From Streptomyces sp. TRM49041 (GTDB lineage: Bacteria; Actinomycetota; Actinomycetes; Streptomycetales; Streptomycetaceae): a stretch of DNA of 64,000 nt. The notes under the pieces were generated by a model. The model saw only the letters and a list, made by a program, of their open reading frames with translations. It did not search any database and was not told where the DNA came from. Each line of letters starts with the position of its first letter. The stretch's first letter is position 1. Shown here piece by piece: positions 1-8,546 of the stretch. The stretch lies in assembly GCF_008271805.1 (NCBI RefSeq), contig NZ_VSRY01000138.1, forward strand, positions 55,555-119,554, written 5' to 3'. The translations under genes and the position numbers were made by a program.

Positions 1-17
1 GACCGAGGAGGGCCCCG

Positions 18-845
18 ATGCCGACCGCCGCCGCCGACCGCCGCCGTGGTGGCGACCGCCGGATCAGCCCCGTCTTCCTGGGCATCGCCGCCGTCACGGC
101 CGCGGCGGGGTGGGCGGTGTGGGCGGGCGCCGCCTCCGGCGTGGGGCGTGGCCTGGCCCTCTTCCTCTTCGTCACGTCCGCGTGGGTCGTCTCTCTGTGT
201 CTGCACGAGTACGCGCACGCCCGCACCGCGCTGCACAGCGGCGACCTGTCCGTGGCCGCGAAGGGCTATCTGACGCTCAATCCGCTGAAGTACACGCACG
301 CCGTGCTCAGCATCCTGCTGCCGCTGCTGTTCCTCGTCATGGGCGGGATCGGGCTGCCGGGCGGTGCCGTGTTCATCGAACGGCACCGTATCCGGGGGCG
401 GCTGCGGCACAGCCTGATCTCGGCGGCGGGCCCGCTCACCAACGTCCTGTTCGCCGCCGTCTGCACGGCGCCGTTCTGGCTGGACGCCCTGGACGGCGTC
501 CCCGTGGCGTTCCGCTTCGCGCTGGGCTTCGTGGCCCTGCTCCAGGTGACGGCGGCCATCCTGAACTTCCTGCCGGTGCCGGGCCTGGACGGCTACGGGG
601 TGCTGGAGCCGTGGCTGTCCGAGCGGGTCAGGCGGCAGATCGAGCCGTTCGCGCCGTACGGGCTGCTCGCGGTGTTCGCGCTGCTGTTCGCGCCGGAGGT
701 GAACCAGGCGTTCTTCGGCCTGGTCGACGGGGTGCTGGGGACGCTCGGCGTCACCGAGGTGGAGTCGTACTGCGGGCGGGACCTCTACCGCTTCTGGCAG
801 GAGACCAACCCGAACTGCGAGTTCCTGCTGGACGTCACTCGGTGA
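18..845 (+). CDS. Site-2 protease family (M50) membrane protein
   Basis: A 275-residue polytopic membrane protein with about six hydrophobic segments. The zinc-binding motif HEYAH sits inside a membrane helix near residue 64, and a second family motif, N-x-L-P-V-P-x-L-D-G, lies near residue 190 and supplies the third ligand. Both belong to M50/S2P-like intramembrane metalloproteases. A strong GAGGAGGG precedes the ATG. The last bases overlap the convergent small membrane gene by 11 bp. The substrate cannot be told; no PDZ or CBS domain is present. Confidence 0.85.
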   Translation: MPTAAADRRRGGDRRISPVFLGIAAVTAAAGWAVWAGAASGVGRGLALFLFVTSAWVVSLCLHEYAHARTALHSGDLSVAAKGYLTLNPLKYTHAVLSILLPLLFLVMGGIGLPGGAVFIERHRIRGRLRHSLISAAGPLTNVLFAAVCTAPFWLDALDGVPVAFRFALGFVALLQVTAAILNFLPVPGLDGYGVLEPWLSERVRRQIEPFAPYGLLAVFALLFAPEVNQAFFGLVDGVLGTLGVTEVESYCGRDLYRFWQETNPNCEFLLDVTR

Positions 846-1032
846 CGTGCGACGCCGCGCCGGCGGCGGCCTGGTGGCGGCCACGGCGCCAGTAGTACCA
901 CGTCATGTTGGACGAGACGCCGGCCAGCAGCACCCACACGATGCCGAGCCAGGTGCCCTGGACGAACGAGACCACCGCCGCGACGGCTGAGAGGACGCAG
1001 ACGGCGAGGGTGTAGAGCGCGAGGCGGGGCAT
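835..1032 (-). CDS. Small two-helix membrane protein
   Basis: A 65-residue protein with two hydrophobic helices (about residues 5-24 and 28-45) followed by a basic tail containing YYWRRGRH. The start at 1032 is chosen because AGGAG lies 8 bases upstream; longer readings have no ribosome site. Its 3' end overlaps the convergent M50 protease gene. Function unknown. Confidence 0.6.
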   Translation of the reverse strand: MPRLALYTLAVCVLSAVAAVVSFVQGTWLGIVWVLLAGVSSNMTWYYWRRGRHQAAAGAASHVTE

Positions 1033-1126
1033 GGGGGTCGGCTCCTGTCCGATGGTGGTGACGTGCCCGTCCAGTGTCCCCCATCCGTCCCCGTGCCCTC
1101 CTCGCGGCTCTCCCACGGCGCCCGGC

Positions 1127-1840
1127 TCAGCTCGCGGACGTGTCCTGGACGTCCGTGACGCGCAGGCCCGCGTGGGCCTTGTAGCGGCGGTTGACCGAGA
1201 TCAGATTGGCCACCAGCGACTCGACCTGGTGGGCGTTGCGGAGGCGGCCCGCGAAGACGCCGCGCATGCCGGGGATGCGGGCGGCGAGCGCCTGGACGAC
1301 GTCGGTGTCGGCGCGCTTCTCGCCGAGGACCATCACGTCCGTGTCGATCTCGTCGATCGTCTCGTCCTGGAGCAGCACCGCCGACAGGTGGTGGAACGCG
1401 GCGGTCACCCGCGAGTCCGGCAGCAGGGCCGCGGCCTGCTGGGCGGCGCTGCCCTCCTCGGGCTTGAGCGCGTAGGCGCCCTGCTTGTCGAAGCCGAGGG
1501 GGTTCACGCAGTCGACGACGAGCTTGCCGCGGAGCTCCTCGCGGAGGGCCTGAAGCGTCGCGGCATGGCCGTCCCACGGCACGGCGACGATCACGATGTC
1601 GCTGCGGCGGGCGCACTCGGCGTTGTCGGCGCCCTCGACGCCGAGGCCCAGCTCGGCGGCGGCCGCGCGGGCGCGTTCGGCGGCGCGCGAGCCGATGATC
1701 ACCTTCTGGCCGGCGCGGGCCAGCCGGTAGGCGAGGCCGCGGCCCTGGTCGCCGGTGCCGCCGAGGACGCCGACGACGAGTCCGGACACGTCGGGCAGGT
1801 CCCACGGATCGCGGGTCTTCTTGGTCTCCGTCTCAGTCAT
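1127..1840 (-). CDS. npdG: NADPH-dependent F420 reductase
   Basis: A 237-residue Rossmann protein. The dinucleotide-binding loop GGTGDQGRGLA lies near residues 27-37, followed by IIGSRAAERA, where S/R contact the NADPH 2'-phosphate. The C-terminus has the family pattern R-N-A-H-Q-V-E-S-L. The enzyme transfers hydride between NADPH and cofactor F420 in the cytosol, supplying F420H2 to actinobacterial oxidoreductases. The length is normal. A TAGTGT box 7 bases before the ATG suggests a leaderless mRNA. It is divergent from the gene at 1932. Confidence 0.9.
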   Translation of the reverse strand: MTETETKKTRDPWDLPDVSGLVVGVLGGTGDQGRGLAYRLARAGQKVIIGSRAAERARAAAAELGLGVEGADNAECARRSDIVIVAVPWDGHAATLQALREELRGKLVVDCVNPLGFDKQGAYALKPEEGSAAQQAAALLPDSRVTAAFHHLSAVLLQDETIDEIDTDVMVLGEKRADTDVVQALAARIPGMRGVFAGRLRNAHQVESLVANLISVNRRYKAHAGLRVTDVQDTSAS

Positions 1841-1847
1841 GGTGGTG

Positions 1848-1853
1848 ACACTA
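1848..1853 (-). promoter_or_regulatory. Putative -10 box, leaderless npdG
   Basis: Read on the minus strand this is TAGTGT, ending 7 bases before the npdG ATG, with no Shine-Dalgarno sequence between. That spacing puts the transcription start at or next to the initiation codon. Confidence 0.5.
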
Positions 1854-1931
1854 CGTGCCACGCTCCCCGTACGGGTGACAGGGCGGCGAAGGCCCGCGCG
1901 GCCGACACCCGCGGGGGCAGGATGCGGCGCC

Positions 1932-2540
1932 ATGGACGCCGTACGAGTCGCCCTGCTCCGTGAAGTGCTCGCCGGGACCGAGTGGCCCGCGGCCGCTCGG
2001 TCCTTCGCGGGGGCGCTGCGGTCGTCGGTCGTGCCGCAGGGCGGTGGGCTGCTGCTGGTGGGCACGCCGGAGTACGAGCCGTGGCATCTGGCCGCGCACC
2101 TGGTGGACGAGGCCATGTGGTCGGGGCAGCCGGAACTCGCACCGACCCTCGTACGCCACCGGGCGCGGGCGGCGGACCCGGCGCACCTGGCCGTCGGTCT
2201 CGGCCGCCTGGAGGCCGCCGGGCGGGGCGCCACACTGCTGGTCGTCGCCCCGGACAGCCCGGGCGTCGGCCTCCTGGAGCGGGTCCACGACGCCCGGCGC
2301 GCGGGCGCGACGGTCCTGTCCCTGGACGGCGGGGACCCTGAGGTGCACGGCCTCGCACACGAGGCCCTCACGGTCGCCCCGGAGCGGGCCGAGGGCGTCG
2401 GCCTGGACACGGTGCAGCACCTGGTGAGCGCGGCGGCCGGCGAGAACAGCCTCCCGGGCCCGCGCGGCCGCACCCGCTTCCGCGACCGCCTCTCACGACT
2501 GGCCGACCATCTGACGTCCCCACCCCCGACGCGCTGGTAG
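1932..2540 (+). CDS. Conserved hypothetical protein, SIS-like fold
   Basis: A 202-residue soluble protein. It has alternating hydrophobic strands and helices (LLLVGTPE, ATLLVVAPD, ATVLSLDGG) reminiscent of SIS phosphosugar-binding proteins, but no definite catalytic motif. The start at 1932 follows a GGGGGCAGGA stretch; an earlier in-frame ATG at 1755 would run through the divergent npdG gene and is not used. The family is conserved in Streptomyces near npdG and map, from memory. Function unknown. Confidence 0.65.
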   Translation: MDAVRVALLREVLAGTEWPAAARSFAGALRSSVVPQGGGLLLVGTPEYEPWHLAAHLVDEAMWSGQPELAPTLVRHRARAADPAHLAVGLGRLEAAGRGATLLVVAPDSPGVGLLERVHDARRAGATVLSLDGGDPEVHGLAHEALTVAPERAEGVGLDTVQHLVSAAAGENSLPGPRGRTRFRDRLSRLADHLTSPPPTRW

Positions 2541-2809
2541 CGCGCCCGCGGCGACGCGGCCGGGTGGGGCGGCACGGGCTGAGCGGGCTGGGCCGGGCCG
2601 GTCCACGATCTGGAACCGGACGATCCCGGACGCACCGCGGGGGCGGCCGGCGGGCGTCGAGGTCTGTCGTACGGCGCGGGGCCGCGGCCGGCGGCGTTCT
2701 GGGGCGGGGGGCTCGCCTGTGTGGCGGCGGCCGGGCTCCCGGCGGCCGCGCCGCCGAAGCCGATCACGTACGACGTCGCTGTGGAGCCGCCCGCCCGGTG
2801 CGTCGCCGG

Positions 2810-3049
2810 TCAGGACTCCGGGGGCCGCCCTGGCTCGCTTCCGGGGGTGTCGTGCCAGCGGGGGTCGTTCTCCCACTGGAGATTGCGGTCGCGGGCCGTC
2901 TCCATCGCGTGCGCCGCCTCCTCTCGGTCGGGATACGGGCCGAAGCGGTCCTTGGCCGGGCACTCCGGCCCCTCCTCGACCTTCTTGTGCTGCAGGCAGT
3001 AGTACCATTCACCCGGTTTGCCCACCGTGCGCTTCTTGAACAGGGCCAT
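2810..3049 (-). CDS. Small SPOR-like conserved protein
   Basis: A 79-residue hydrophilic protein starting [18 protein letters not shown], with the pattern [22 protein letters not shown] that Streptomyces genomes label SPOR-domain-like. Two cysteines flank a conserved GPE. It is divergent from map and only 58 bp from it. The role is unknown; conservation rather than function supports it. Confidence 0.7.
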   Translation of the reverse strand: MALFKKRTVGKPGEWYYCLQHKKVEEGPECPAKDRFGPYPDREEAAHAMETARDRNLQWENDPRWHDTPGSEPGRPPES

Positions 3050-3094
3050 GTCCGGCTCCTTCCTCTGTCGCCATGGTGCCCCTCGCGCGCTGGT

Positions 3095-3100
3095 TAGACT
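3095..3100 (+). promoter_or_regulatory. Putative -10 box, leaderless map
   Basis: TAGACT lies 7 bases before the map ATG, and no ribosome-binding site is present, so the mRNA probably begins at the start codon. Confidence 0.5.
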
Positions 3101-3107
3101 CGCTGAC

Positions 3108-3965
3108 ATGTCTGGCCAGTCGCTGCTCGTACCAGGGGATCTCTCCCCCATCCGTTCCGTTCCCGGTTCCATCCGCCGCCCCGAGTACGTCGGGAAGCCG
3201 GCGCCGAAGCCGTACGCCGGCCCCGAGGTGCAGGACTCCGACACCATCGAGCGCATGCGTATCGCGGGCCGCATCGCCGCGCAGGCGATGGAGGAGGCCG
3301 CGAAGCTCATCGCGCCTGGCGTCACCACCGACGAACTCGACCGCGTCGCCCACACCTACATGTGCGACCACGGGGCCTACCCGTCGACCCTCGGCTACCG
3401 GGGCTTCCCCAAGTCGCTCTGCGCGTCGATCAACGAGGTCATCTGCCACGGCATCCCCGACTCCACGGTCCTCCGGGACGGCGACATCGTGAACCTGGAT
3501 GTCACGGCGTACATCAACGGCGTCCACGGCGACAACAACGCCACATACCTCTGCGGGGACGTGGACGAGGAGTCGCGGCTGCTCGTCGAGCGGACCCGGG
3601 AGTCGCTGAACCGGGCCATCAAGGCCGTCAGGCCGGGCCGCCAGATCAATGTCATCGGGCGGGTCATCGAGTCGTACGCCAAGCGCTTCGGCTACGGCGT
3701 CGTGCGGGACTTCACCGGGCACGGGATCAACTCCTCGTTCCACTCCGGGCTGATCATCCCGCACTACGACTCGCCGCACGCCACCACCGTCATGCAGCCC
3801 GGTATGACCTTCACGATCGAGCCGATGCTGACGCTCGGGACGCACGAGTACGACATGTGGGACGACGGCTGGACGGTCGTGACGAAGGACCGGAAGCGGA
3901 CCGCGCAGTTCGAGCACACCCTGGTGGTGACCGGGACCGGGGCGGAGATCCTCACGTTGCCGTGA
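3108..3965 (+). CDS. map: Type I methionine aminopeptidase
   Basis: A 285-residue cytosolic enzyme that removes the initiator methionine from nascent proteins. All five metal ligands of the pita-bread fold are visible: D131 (NLDVT), D142 (HGDNN), H205 (GHGI), E238 (TIEPM) and E269 (QFEH). The conserved H114 lies in CHGIPD. About 40 extra N-terminal residues precede the catalytic core, as in other actinobacterial type Ic enzymes. The ATG at 3108 is chosen because it is preceded by a -10 box at leaderless distance. Confidence 0.95.
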   Translation: MSGQSLLVPGDLSPIRSVPGSIRRPEYVGKPAPKPYAGPEVQDSDTIERMRIAGRIAAQAMEEAAKLIAPGVTTDELDRVAHTYMCDHGAYPSTLGYRGFPKSLCASINEVICHGIPDSTVLRDGDIVNLDVTAYINGVHGDNNATYLCGDVDEESRLLVERTRESLNRAIKAVRPGRQINVIGRVIESYAKRFGYGVVRDFTGHGINSSFHSGLIIPHYDSPHATTVMQPGMTFTIEPMLTLGTHEYDMWDDGWTVVTKDRKRTAQFEHTLVVTGTGAEILTLP

Positions 3966-4013
3966 CGCCGTCGAGGGGTACGGTTTTACCGACAGGTCGT
4001 CGGAAAGCAGTTG

Positions 4014-4031
4014 ACTTAGGTAAGCCTAAGT
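4014..4031. promoter_or_regulatory. Iron box (DtxR/DmdR-family operator)
   Basis: A perfect 7-4-7 dyad, ACTTAGG-TAAG-CCTAAGT. The run TTAGGTAAGCCTAA matches 13 of 14 positions of the DtxR/IdeR/DmdR1 consensus half, TTAGGTTAGCCTAA. A TTGACT hexamer (4011-4016) overlaps its left edge, so a repressor here would block RNA polymerase. It lies about 120 bp upstream of the heme oxygenase gene, whose job (iron release from heme) fits iron-repressed control. Confidence 0.7.
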
Positions 4032-4153
4032 AGGAGGATCGGGTCGGTGGCGCCCGGCACACACGCGCACCGCGGCGCCGCGCGTCCGGCCGTCACCGCC
4101 CGCTCCGTCCGTCACGCCGACGTTCCGCACCCACCGGTCCCCGGAGGCCCGCC

Positions 4154-4825
4154 TTGGACGCACGCGCCACCGCCACCGTCACCCCGTTCTCGACGCTCAT
4201 CCGCACCGCCTCCCACGAGGCGCACACCGAGGCGGAGACGTCGACCTTCATGAGCGACATGCTCGGCGGCCGGCTGGGCGTGAACGCCTTCGCCCGCTAC
4301 ACCGAGCAGCTGTGGTTCGTGTACCGGGCCCTCGAGGAGGCCGCCGACGGGCTGCGGGACGACCCCGTCGCGGGGCCCTTCGTGCAGCCCTCACTGTTCC
4401 GGACACCCGAGCTGGAGCGCGACCTCGCCCATCTGCGCGGGCCCGGCTGGCGCGCCGCCGCGACCCCGCTGCCGGCCACGGCCGCGTACGCGGCCCGCGT
4501 CGAGGAGTGCGCCCGCACCTGGCCCGCGGGATACGTCGCCCACCACTACACCCGGTACCTCGGCGACCTGTCCGGCGGGCAGATCATCCGAGACAAGGCG
4601 GAGCGCACGTGGGGCTTCGCCCGCAAGGGTGACGGCGTCCGCTTCTACGTCTTCGAGGGGATCACGAACCCCGCCGCCTTCAAGCGCGCCTACCGCGAGC
4701 TGCTGGACGGGGTGAACGCGGACGATCTGGAGAAGCAGCGCATCGTCGACGAGTGCAAGCGCGCCTTCGCCTTCAACACCGCCGTCTTCCGCGAGCTGGG
4801 CGAGGAGTTCCCGCTCAGCGCCTGA
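4154..4825 (+). CDS. Biliverdin-producing heme oxygenase
   Basis: A 223-residue soluble heme oxygenase that cleaves heme to biliverdin, CO and iron. H24 in AHTEAE is the expected proximal heme ligand, and GDLSGGQ (about 137-143) is the flexible distal helix over the heme. It resembles Corynebacterium HmuO throughout (TFMSDMLGGRLGV). The start is TTG at 4154, fixed by GGAGG six bases upstream. An iron box upstream implies DmdR-type repression when iron is plentiful. It overlaps the convergent PhzF gene by 11 bp. Confidence 0.9.
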   Translation: MDARATATVTPFSTLIRTASHEAHTEAETSTFMSDMLGGRLGVNAFARYTEQLWFVYRALEEAADGLRDDPVAGPFVQPSLFRTPELERDLAHLRGPGWRAAATPLPATAAYAARVEECARTWPAGYVAHHYTRYLGDLSGGQIIRDKAERTWGFARKGDGVRFYVFEGITNPAAFKRAYRELLDGVNADDLEKQRIVDECKRAFAFNTAVFRELGEEFPLSA

Positions 4826-5486
4826 GCGGGAGCGGTCCGGGGTCGATACGGCGGACCCGTCCGCCCAGTTCGATCACGCCGTCCGGGCCCGGGGCCGTCA
4901 TGATCTGCGAGCCCCGGCCCTGTGTGATGTTCAGCGCGCGGCCCAGCCGAGCGGTCAGCAGCAGGGCCGCCGTGCCCGACGCCTCCTCCTCGTCGACGGC
5001 GTCACCACGCCCCGGGAAGGCCCGCGCCCGTAGCCGGCCCGCCGCCTCGTCCTCCCACGCCCAGGCGTAGACGCCGCCTCCCGCCGACGGCACCTCCAGC
5101 GCCTCCACCTCGGCGGCCGAGCCGTACCGGCGCAGCGTGCACGGCGGCGCCCACTCGGCGTGGGCCTCGATCCAGGTGAACTCGCCGTCGTGACGCGCCC
5201 ACACCTCGCCCACGGGAAGGTCGAGCACCTCCAGGTCGAGCAGCCAGGCGGCGCCCACGACCGGGTGGCCCGCGAACGGCACGCGCAGGCCGGGCGTGTA
5301 GAGGTCGACCACGCCGCGCTCGGGATCGTCGACGAACACCGTCTCACTGAAGCCGAGTTCCTTGGCGAGCGCCTGCCGGGACGCCTCGTCGGGGCAGGCG
5401 CGGCCGTCACGTACGACGCCGAGCCGGTTGCCGTGCCGTCCGTCGGCGCCGCAGAAGACGGCCAGGACGTCGTGTGCAACGTTCAT
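4815..5486 (-). CDS. PhzF family isomerase/epimerase-like protein
   Basis: A 223-residue PhzF/DapF-fold protein. The family catalytic glutamate is E48 in FSETVF, and FAGHPVVG (71-78) and EASGTAA are the two phosphate/substrate loops. It is shorter than PhzF itself (about 280), as in many uncharacterised actinobacterial members. The likely reaction is an isomerisation on a small acid; the substrate is unknown. No phenazine genes are nearby. Confidence 0.8.
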   Translation of the reverse strand: MNVAHDVLAVFCGADGRHGNRLGVVRDGRACPDEASRQALAKELGFSETVFVDDPERGVVDLYTPGLRVPFAGHPVVGAAWLLDLEVLDLPVGEVWARHDGEFTWIEAHAEWAPPCTLRRYGSAAEVEALEVPSAGGGVYAWAWEDEAAGRLRARAFPGRGDAVDEEEASGTAALLLTARLGRALNITQGRGSQIMTAPGPDGVIELGGRVRRIDPGPLPLRR

Positions 5487-5620
5487 CCCGGCATTCAAAC
5501 ACGGCGTCAGAACGTACGGCGGAGTACGCGGGGGACGGCCTCGGAGGCCATGCGCACACCGATTCGGTCGCCCGTACCGCCGTACACTGCCCAGTCGATC
5601 GAACGAAAGGCCGTTCCCAC

Positions 5621-6574
5621 GTGCTTGGTTCCCACCTGATGGCGCTGCGCGGCAGCCTCGAAGCCGCTCTGGTTCTGGGGCTGCTCGCCGCCTGGCTCGT
5701 GCGGGCCGGGCGGCGCGACCGCCAAAGGCCGCTGTGGGGCGGAGCCGGCGTGGCCGCGGTGCTGGCGCTGGCGGTCGGCGCCGGGTTCGAGTTCGGGACG
5801 CGGGAGTTGACGGCCGAGGCGGCGAAGGCGCTCTCCGGGAGCCTGTCCGTGTCGGCCGCCGGGTGCGTCGCATGGGCGGTGTTCCGGGCGCCGGGCGCCG
5901 GGTTCGTCGCCGTCACCGGGTTCCTGGTAGTGGCCCGGGAGGGGCTGGGGACCGCGCTGCTCCTGTGGGCGACGGTGTCCGCCGCGCGGGACGAGGCGGG
6001 TTCGGCCGGGCCGCCGGGCATGGTGGCGCTGGGTGTCGCGGTCGCGGCGGTGCTGGGGTGGCTGGTCCACCGGGGCGTACTGCGGGTCCGGCAGGGCCCG
6101 TTCACCGCCTGGGCGGGCGGGGCGCTGGTGGTCGTCGCGGCCGGGGTGGTGGCGCAGGGCGTCCGCGACCTCCAGGACGCGGGCCCGGAGGGCGGGGTGC
6201 TCGCGGGGCGGGCGTTCGACCTGGGCGGGGCCGTGTCGCCGGACCGCTGGCACGGGGCGCTCCTGGAGGGCGTGCTGAACGTGCGGCCGGACCCGACGGT
6301 GCTCCAGGTCACGGTGTGGGCGCTGTATCTGGTCCCGGCGCTCGCGCTCGGGCTGTCCCCGGTAGGGTTCGGTCGGTCAGTGCCGGTCGGGGTCGAGGAG
6401 CAGAAGAATACCGATGCGAGGGCTGGTGAAGGGGCTGGGCAGCCGGCCGCCGGGCCGACGGGGTACGAGGCCGCTGGCGGCGTTCGCGGCGGTGACGGCG
6501 CTGACGCTCACGGCGAGCGGGTGCGTGACCGTGCACGGCGAGTCGGCGGTCGTGCCGACGGCGACGCGTTCTGA
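5621..6574 (+). CDS. FTR1/EfeU-like iron permease, degenerate motif
   Basis: A polytopic membrane protein (seven hydrophobic segments) of the high-affinity iron permease family. The first R-E-G-L-E iron motif reads R-G-S-L-E (residues 10-14) and the second A-R-E-G-L-G, so two motif glutamates are altered. The GTG start at 5621 has GAAAGG about 10 bases upstream. Recognisable FTR1 sequence ends near 6365, but no stop occurs until 6574, so the last 50 or so codons overlap the next gene and look like read-through sequence. It lies close to the heme oxygenase gene, so iron uptake is the natural context. Confidence 0.75.
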   Translation: MLGSHLMALRGSLEAALVLGLLAAWLVRAGRRDRQRPLWGGAGVAAVLALAVGAGFEFGTRELTAEAAKALSGSLSVSAAGCVAWAVFRAPGAGFVAVTGFLVVAREGLGTALLLWATVSAARDEAGSAGPPGMVALGVAVAAVLGWLVHRGVLRVRQGPFTAWAGGALVVVAAGVVAQGVRDLQDAGPEGGVLAGRAFDLGGAVSPDRWHGALLEGVLNVRPDPTVLQVTVWALYLVPALALGLSPVGFGRSVPVGVEEQKNTDARAGEGAGQPAAGPTGYEAAGGVRGGDGADAHGERVRDRARRVGGRADGDAF

Positions 6575-7442
6575 GGCCGAACAGGCGCTCAAGGACTTCA
6601 CCGACGCGTACAACGCGGCCGACAAGGAGTACGACCCGTCCCTCGACGCGCACCGGGTGACCGGCTCGCTCGGGGCGATTCATCAGGCGGGGCTCAAGGC
6701 GCGGTCCGTGACCCACCCGGACGGCAACCCGAGCCACAGGCCGCTGGAGCTGAACGACACCAAGTTCGTCATCCCGAAGAACGCCGGCTGGCCACGCTGG
6801 TTCGTCGTGGACGCCGACTCCAACCGGGACACGGACCAGGGCGCGGGTGACAACCGCTGGGTGCTGCTCTTCATACGCGGCGGCCCCGACGAGATGTGGG
6901 AGGCGTCGCACCTGGCGGTGCTCGCGCCGGCGGAGATCCCCGTGTTCCGTACGGACGCGGACGGCTGGGCGGAGCCCGCCCCGGCGGACGGGGCGTCGCT
7001 GGCCGCGGCGCCCGCGGAGCTGAGCGAGGACTACGCCGGGTACCTGAAGACGGGGCAGCCCGAGAAGTTCGCGGCGGGCCCGCACACCTCGGTGCTGAGG
7101 GAGCAGCGCGACAAGATCGCCAACCGGCCGGGGCTCGCCGTCCAGTTCGCCGACCAGGCCCTGGACACTGGGGCGTTCGCGCCGGTGGGGCTGGTCACCG
7201 AGGACGGCGGGGCGCTGGTGTTCTTCTCGACGCGCTTCTACGAGCGGCGCACGGCGGCGCAGGGCTACCGGCCGAAGGTGTCGCCGGAGGAGAAGCCGCT
7301 GCTGACGGGCGACGTGCGCAACACCCTCACCAAGGAGTGGGTGGCGAGCCTGACGGCCCTGGTGCGCCCGGGCGGGACGGACACGGACCAGGTGACGATC
7401 GTGAACCGGCTCCAGGGCGTGACGGCGGTCAAGGGTTCCTGA
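6414..7442 (+). CDS. Secreted lipoprotein, function unknown
   Basis: A 342-residue protein with a basic N-terminus, a hydrophobic stretch and the lipobox L-T-A-S-G-C, so it should be lipidated at the cysteine near residue 37 and anchored outside the membrane. The body has no motif I recognise and resembles large Streptomyces lipoproteins of unknown role. GAGGAG sits 13 bases before the ATG. It overlaps the end of the FTR1-like gene by 161 bases in another frame. Confidence 0.75.
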   Translation: MRGLVKGLGSRPPGRRGTRPLAAFAAVTALTLTASGCVTVHGESAVVPTATRSEAEQALKDFTDAYNAADKEYDPSLDAHRVTGSLGAIHQAGLKARSVTHPDGNPSHRPLELNDTKFVIPKNAGWPRWFVVDADSNRDTDQGAGDNRWVLLFIRGGPDEMWEASHLAVLAPAEIPVFRTDADGWAEPAPADGASLAAAPAELSEDYAGYLKTGQPEKFAAGPHTSVLREQRDKIANRPGLAVQFADQALDTGAFAPVGLVTEDGGALVFFSTRFYERRTAAQGYRPKVSPEEKPLLTGDVRNTLTKEWVASLTALVRPGGTDTDQVTIVNRLQGVTAVKGS

Positions 7443-7570
7443 CCGCGGCTCACGGGCCCGCGCGGCCGCGGAGACGCGGCGGGCCCGCGGGGCCGGGGGC
7501 GACCTGGGCCCCGCGCCCCGGCGACCCGACGTCCCCGCGCCCCGGCGGCCGGAAGCGCTCAGCGACTCAC

Positions 7571-7594
7571 CGGCTCAGCGGCTCAGCGGCTCAG
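7571..7594. repeat. Three tandem 8-bp repeats at a gene end
   Basis: CGGCTCAG repeats three times. On the minus strand every unit contains TGA, and the stop of the primase-like gene (7583-7585) falls in the second copy. Because 8 is not a multiple of 3, gain or loss of a unit would change which TGA is in frame but barely alter protein length. Confidence 0.7.
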
Positions 7595-8338
7595 CGGCCA
7601 CGCCACCGCGTGGTGGTCGCCGTGCTCGTCGTCGGCGTAGCGGTCGGCGTGCCGGGCGCAGGCGTCGGTGAGGGTCTCCAGCAGCGTCAGGGGGTCCGGC
7701 AGCGGGTGCTCGGGGCCCCGTACCCACTCGACCATGTGGTCACCGGGCAGCCGTGCCGGCGGTACGAGGACATAGCTGCCGCGGCAGTGCCAGCGCAGCC
7801 CCGGGTGCTCGTCCATGGTCTCGGGGTGGCAGTCCAGCTCGCACGGCCACCACTCGTCCTCGTCCTCGGGCGTGCCACGCGTGGCGGTGAAGAACAGCAC
7901 GCGGCCACCGCCGAGCGAGTCACCGGCCTCGGCGACCGGGCCGACCTCGACCCCCTCCGCGAGCAGCCGCTCCAACGCGGCGCGACCGGCCTCCAACGGA
8001 ACGTCCAGGACGTCGTGGACCATGCCGGTCGCGGTGATGAAGTTGGCCTGCGGCTGGCCGAGCGCCCACCGCTCGATCTGCCCGGGGTCGGTGGCGCACT
8101 GCGTCTGCCAGGCGAAGGAGACGGGATGCCGGGCGGGCGTGGGACAGCCGACGCGCTCGCAGGAACATCGGTAGCCGACGGGATACGCGGCGGGGGCGAG
8201 CGGCAGTCCGGCGGCGGCCGTGGCCAGGAGCAGGTCCTCCCGGCTCGGGGTGTCGGCGGCGGATTTCCTCGGGCGGCGACGCAGCCAGTGCGCGATCCTG
8301 CTCTCCGTGCCGCGGTAGCGGCCGATACCGTCGCCCAT
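7583..8338 (-). CDS. Bifunctional primase/polymerase-like (Prim-Pol) protein
   Basis: A 251-residue protein of the Streptomyces Prim-Pol N-terminal family. It has the C-S-C-E-R-x-G-C-P-T-P-A-R-H-P segment (about residues 58-72) and then W-A-L-G-Q-P-Q-A-N. The full archaeal-plasmid polymerase is far longer, and the catalytic D-x-D/E and H residues are not obvious, so enzymatic activity is doubtful. The gene stands alone, convergent with the lipoprotein gene. Confidence 0.7.
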   Translation of the reverse strand: MGDGIGRYRGTESRIAHWLRRRPRKSAADTPSREDLLLATAAAGLPLAPAAYPVGYRCSCERVGCPTPARHPVSFAWQTQCATDPGQIERWALGQPQANFITATGMVHDVLDVPLEAGRAALERLLAEGVEVGPVAEAGDSLGGGRVLFFTATRGTPEDEDEWWPCELDCHPETMDEHPGLRWHCRGSYVLVPPARLPGDHMVEWVRGPEHPLPDPLTLLETLTDACARHADRYADDEHGDHHAVAWPLSR

Positions 8339-8546
8339 CTATCCCCTCACACCTGACGCAAGCCCCTGTGGTCCCTGCCATGGTCCCATCATCCTGCGGC
8401 GCAGGTGACAGGACTCCTCAACCGAGGTACGGCGGTCGATTCGGAGAGACCGCCGTGCGGGTCGGGTTGCCGGATTATGTCGGGATATTCCTGCCGTTCG
8501 CCAGCCGTTCACCGTGAGGAGGTCCACGCGCCGACCGCGCAAGTGT

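Noticed and set aside
1031..1963. 310-codon plus-strand frame opposite npdG
   Set aside because: Antisense shadow of npdG; composition A/G/V-repetitive, no ribosome site, and npdG itself is a clear family member.
2493..3008. Long minus-strand open frame of 171 codons
   Set aside because: Its stretch over 2810-3008 is the wrong frame of the SPOR-like gene; the rest has Arg/Pro/Gly-only composition typical of high-GC shadow.
4815..5486. Phenazine biosynthesis gene
   Set aside because: PhzF family only; none of the other phz genes are present in the window.
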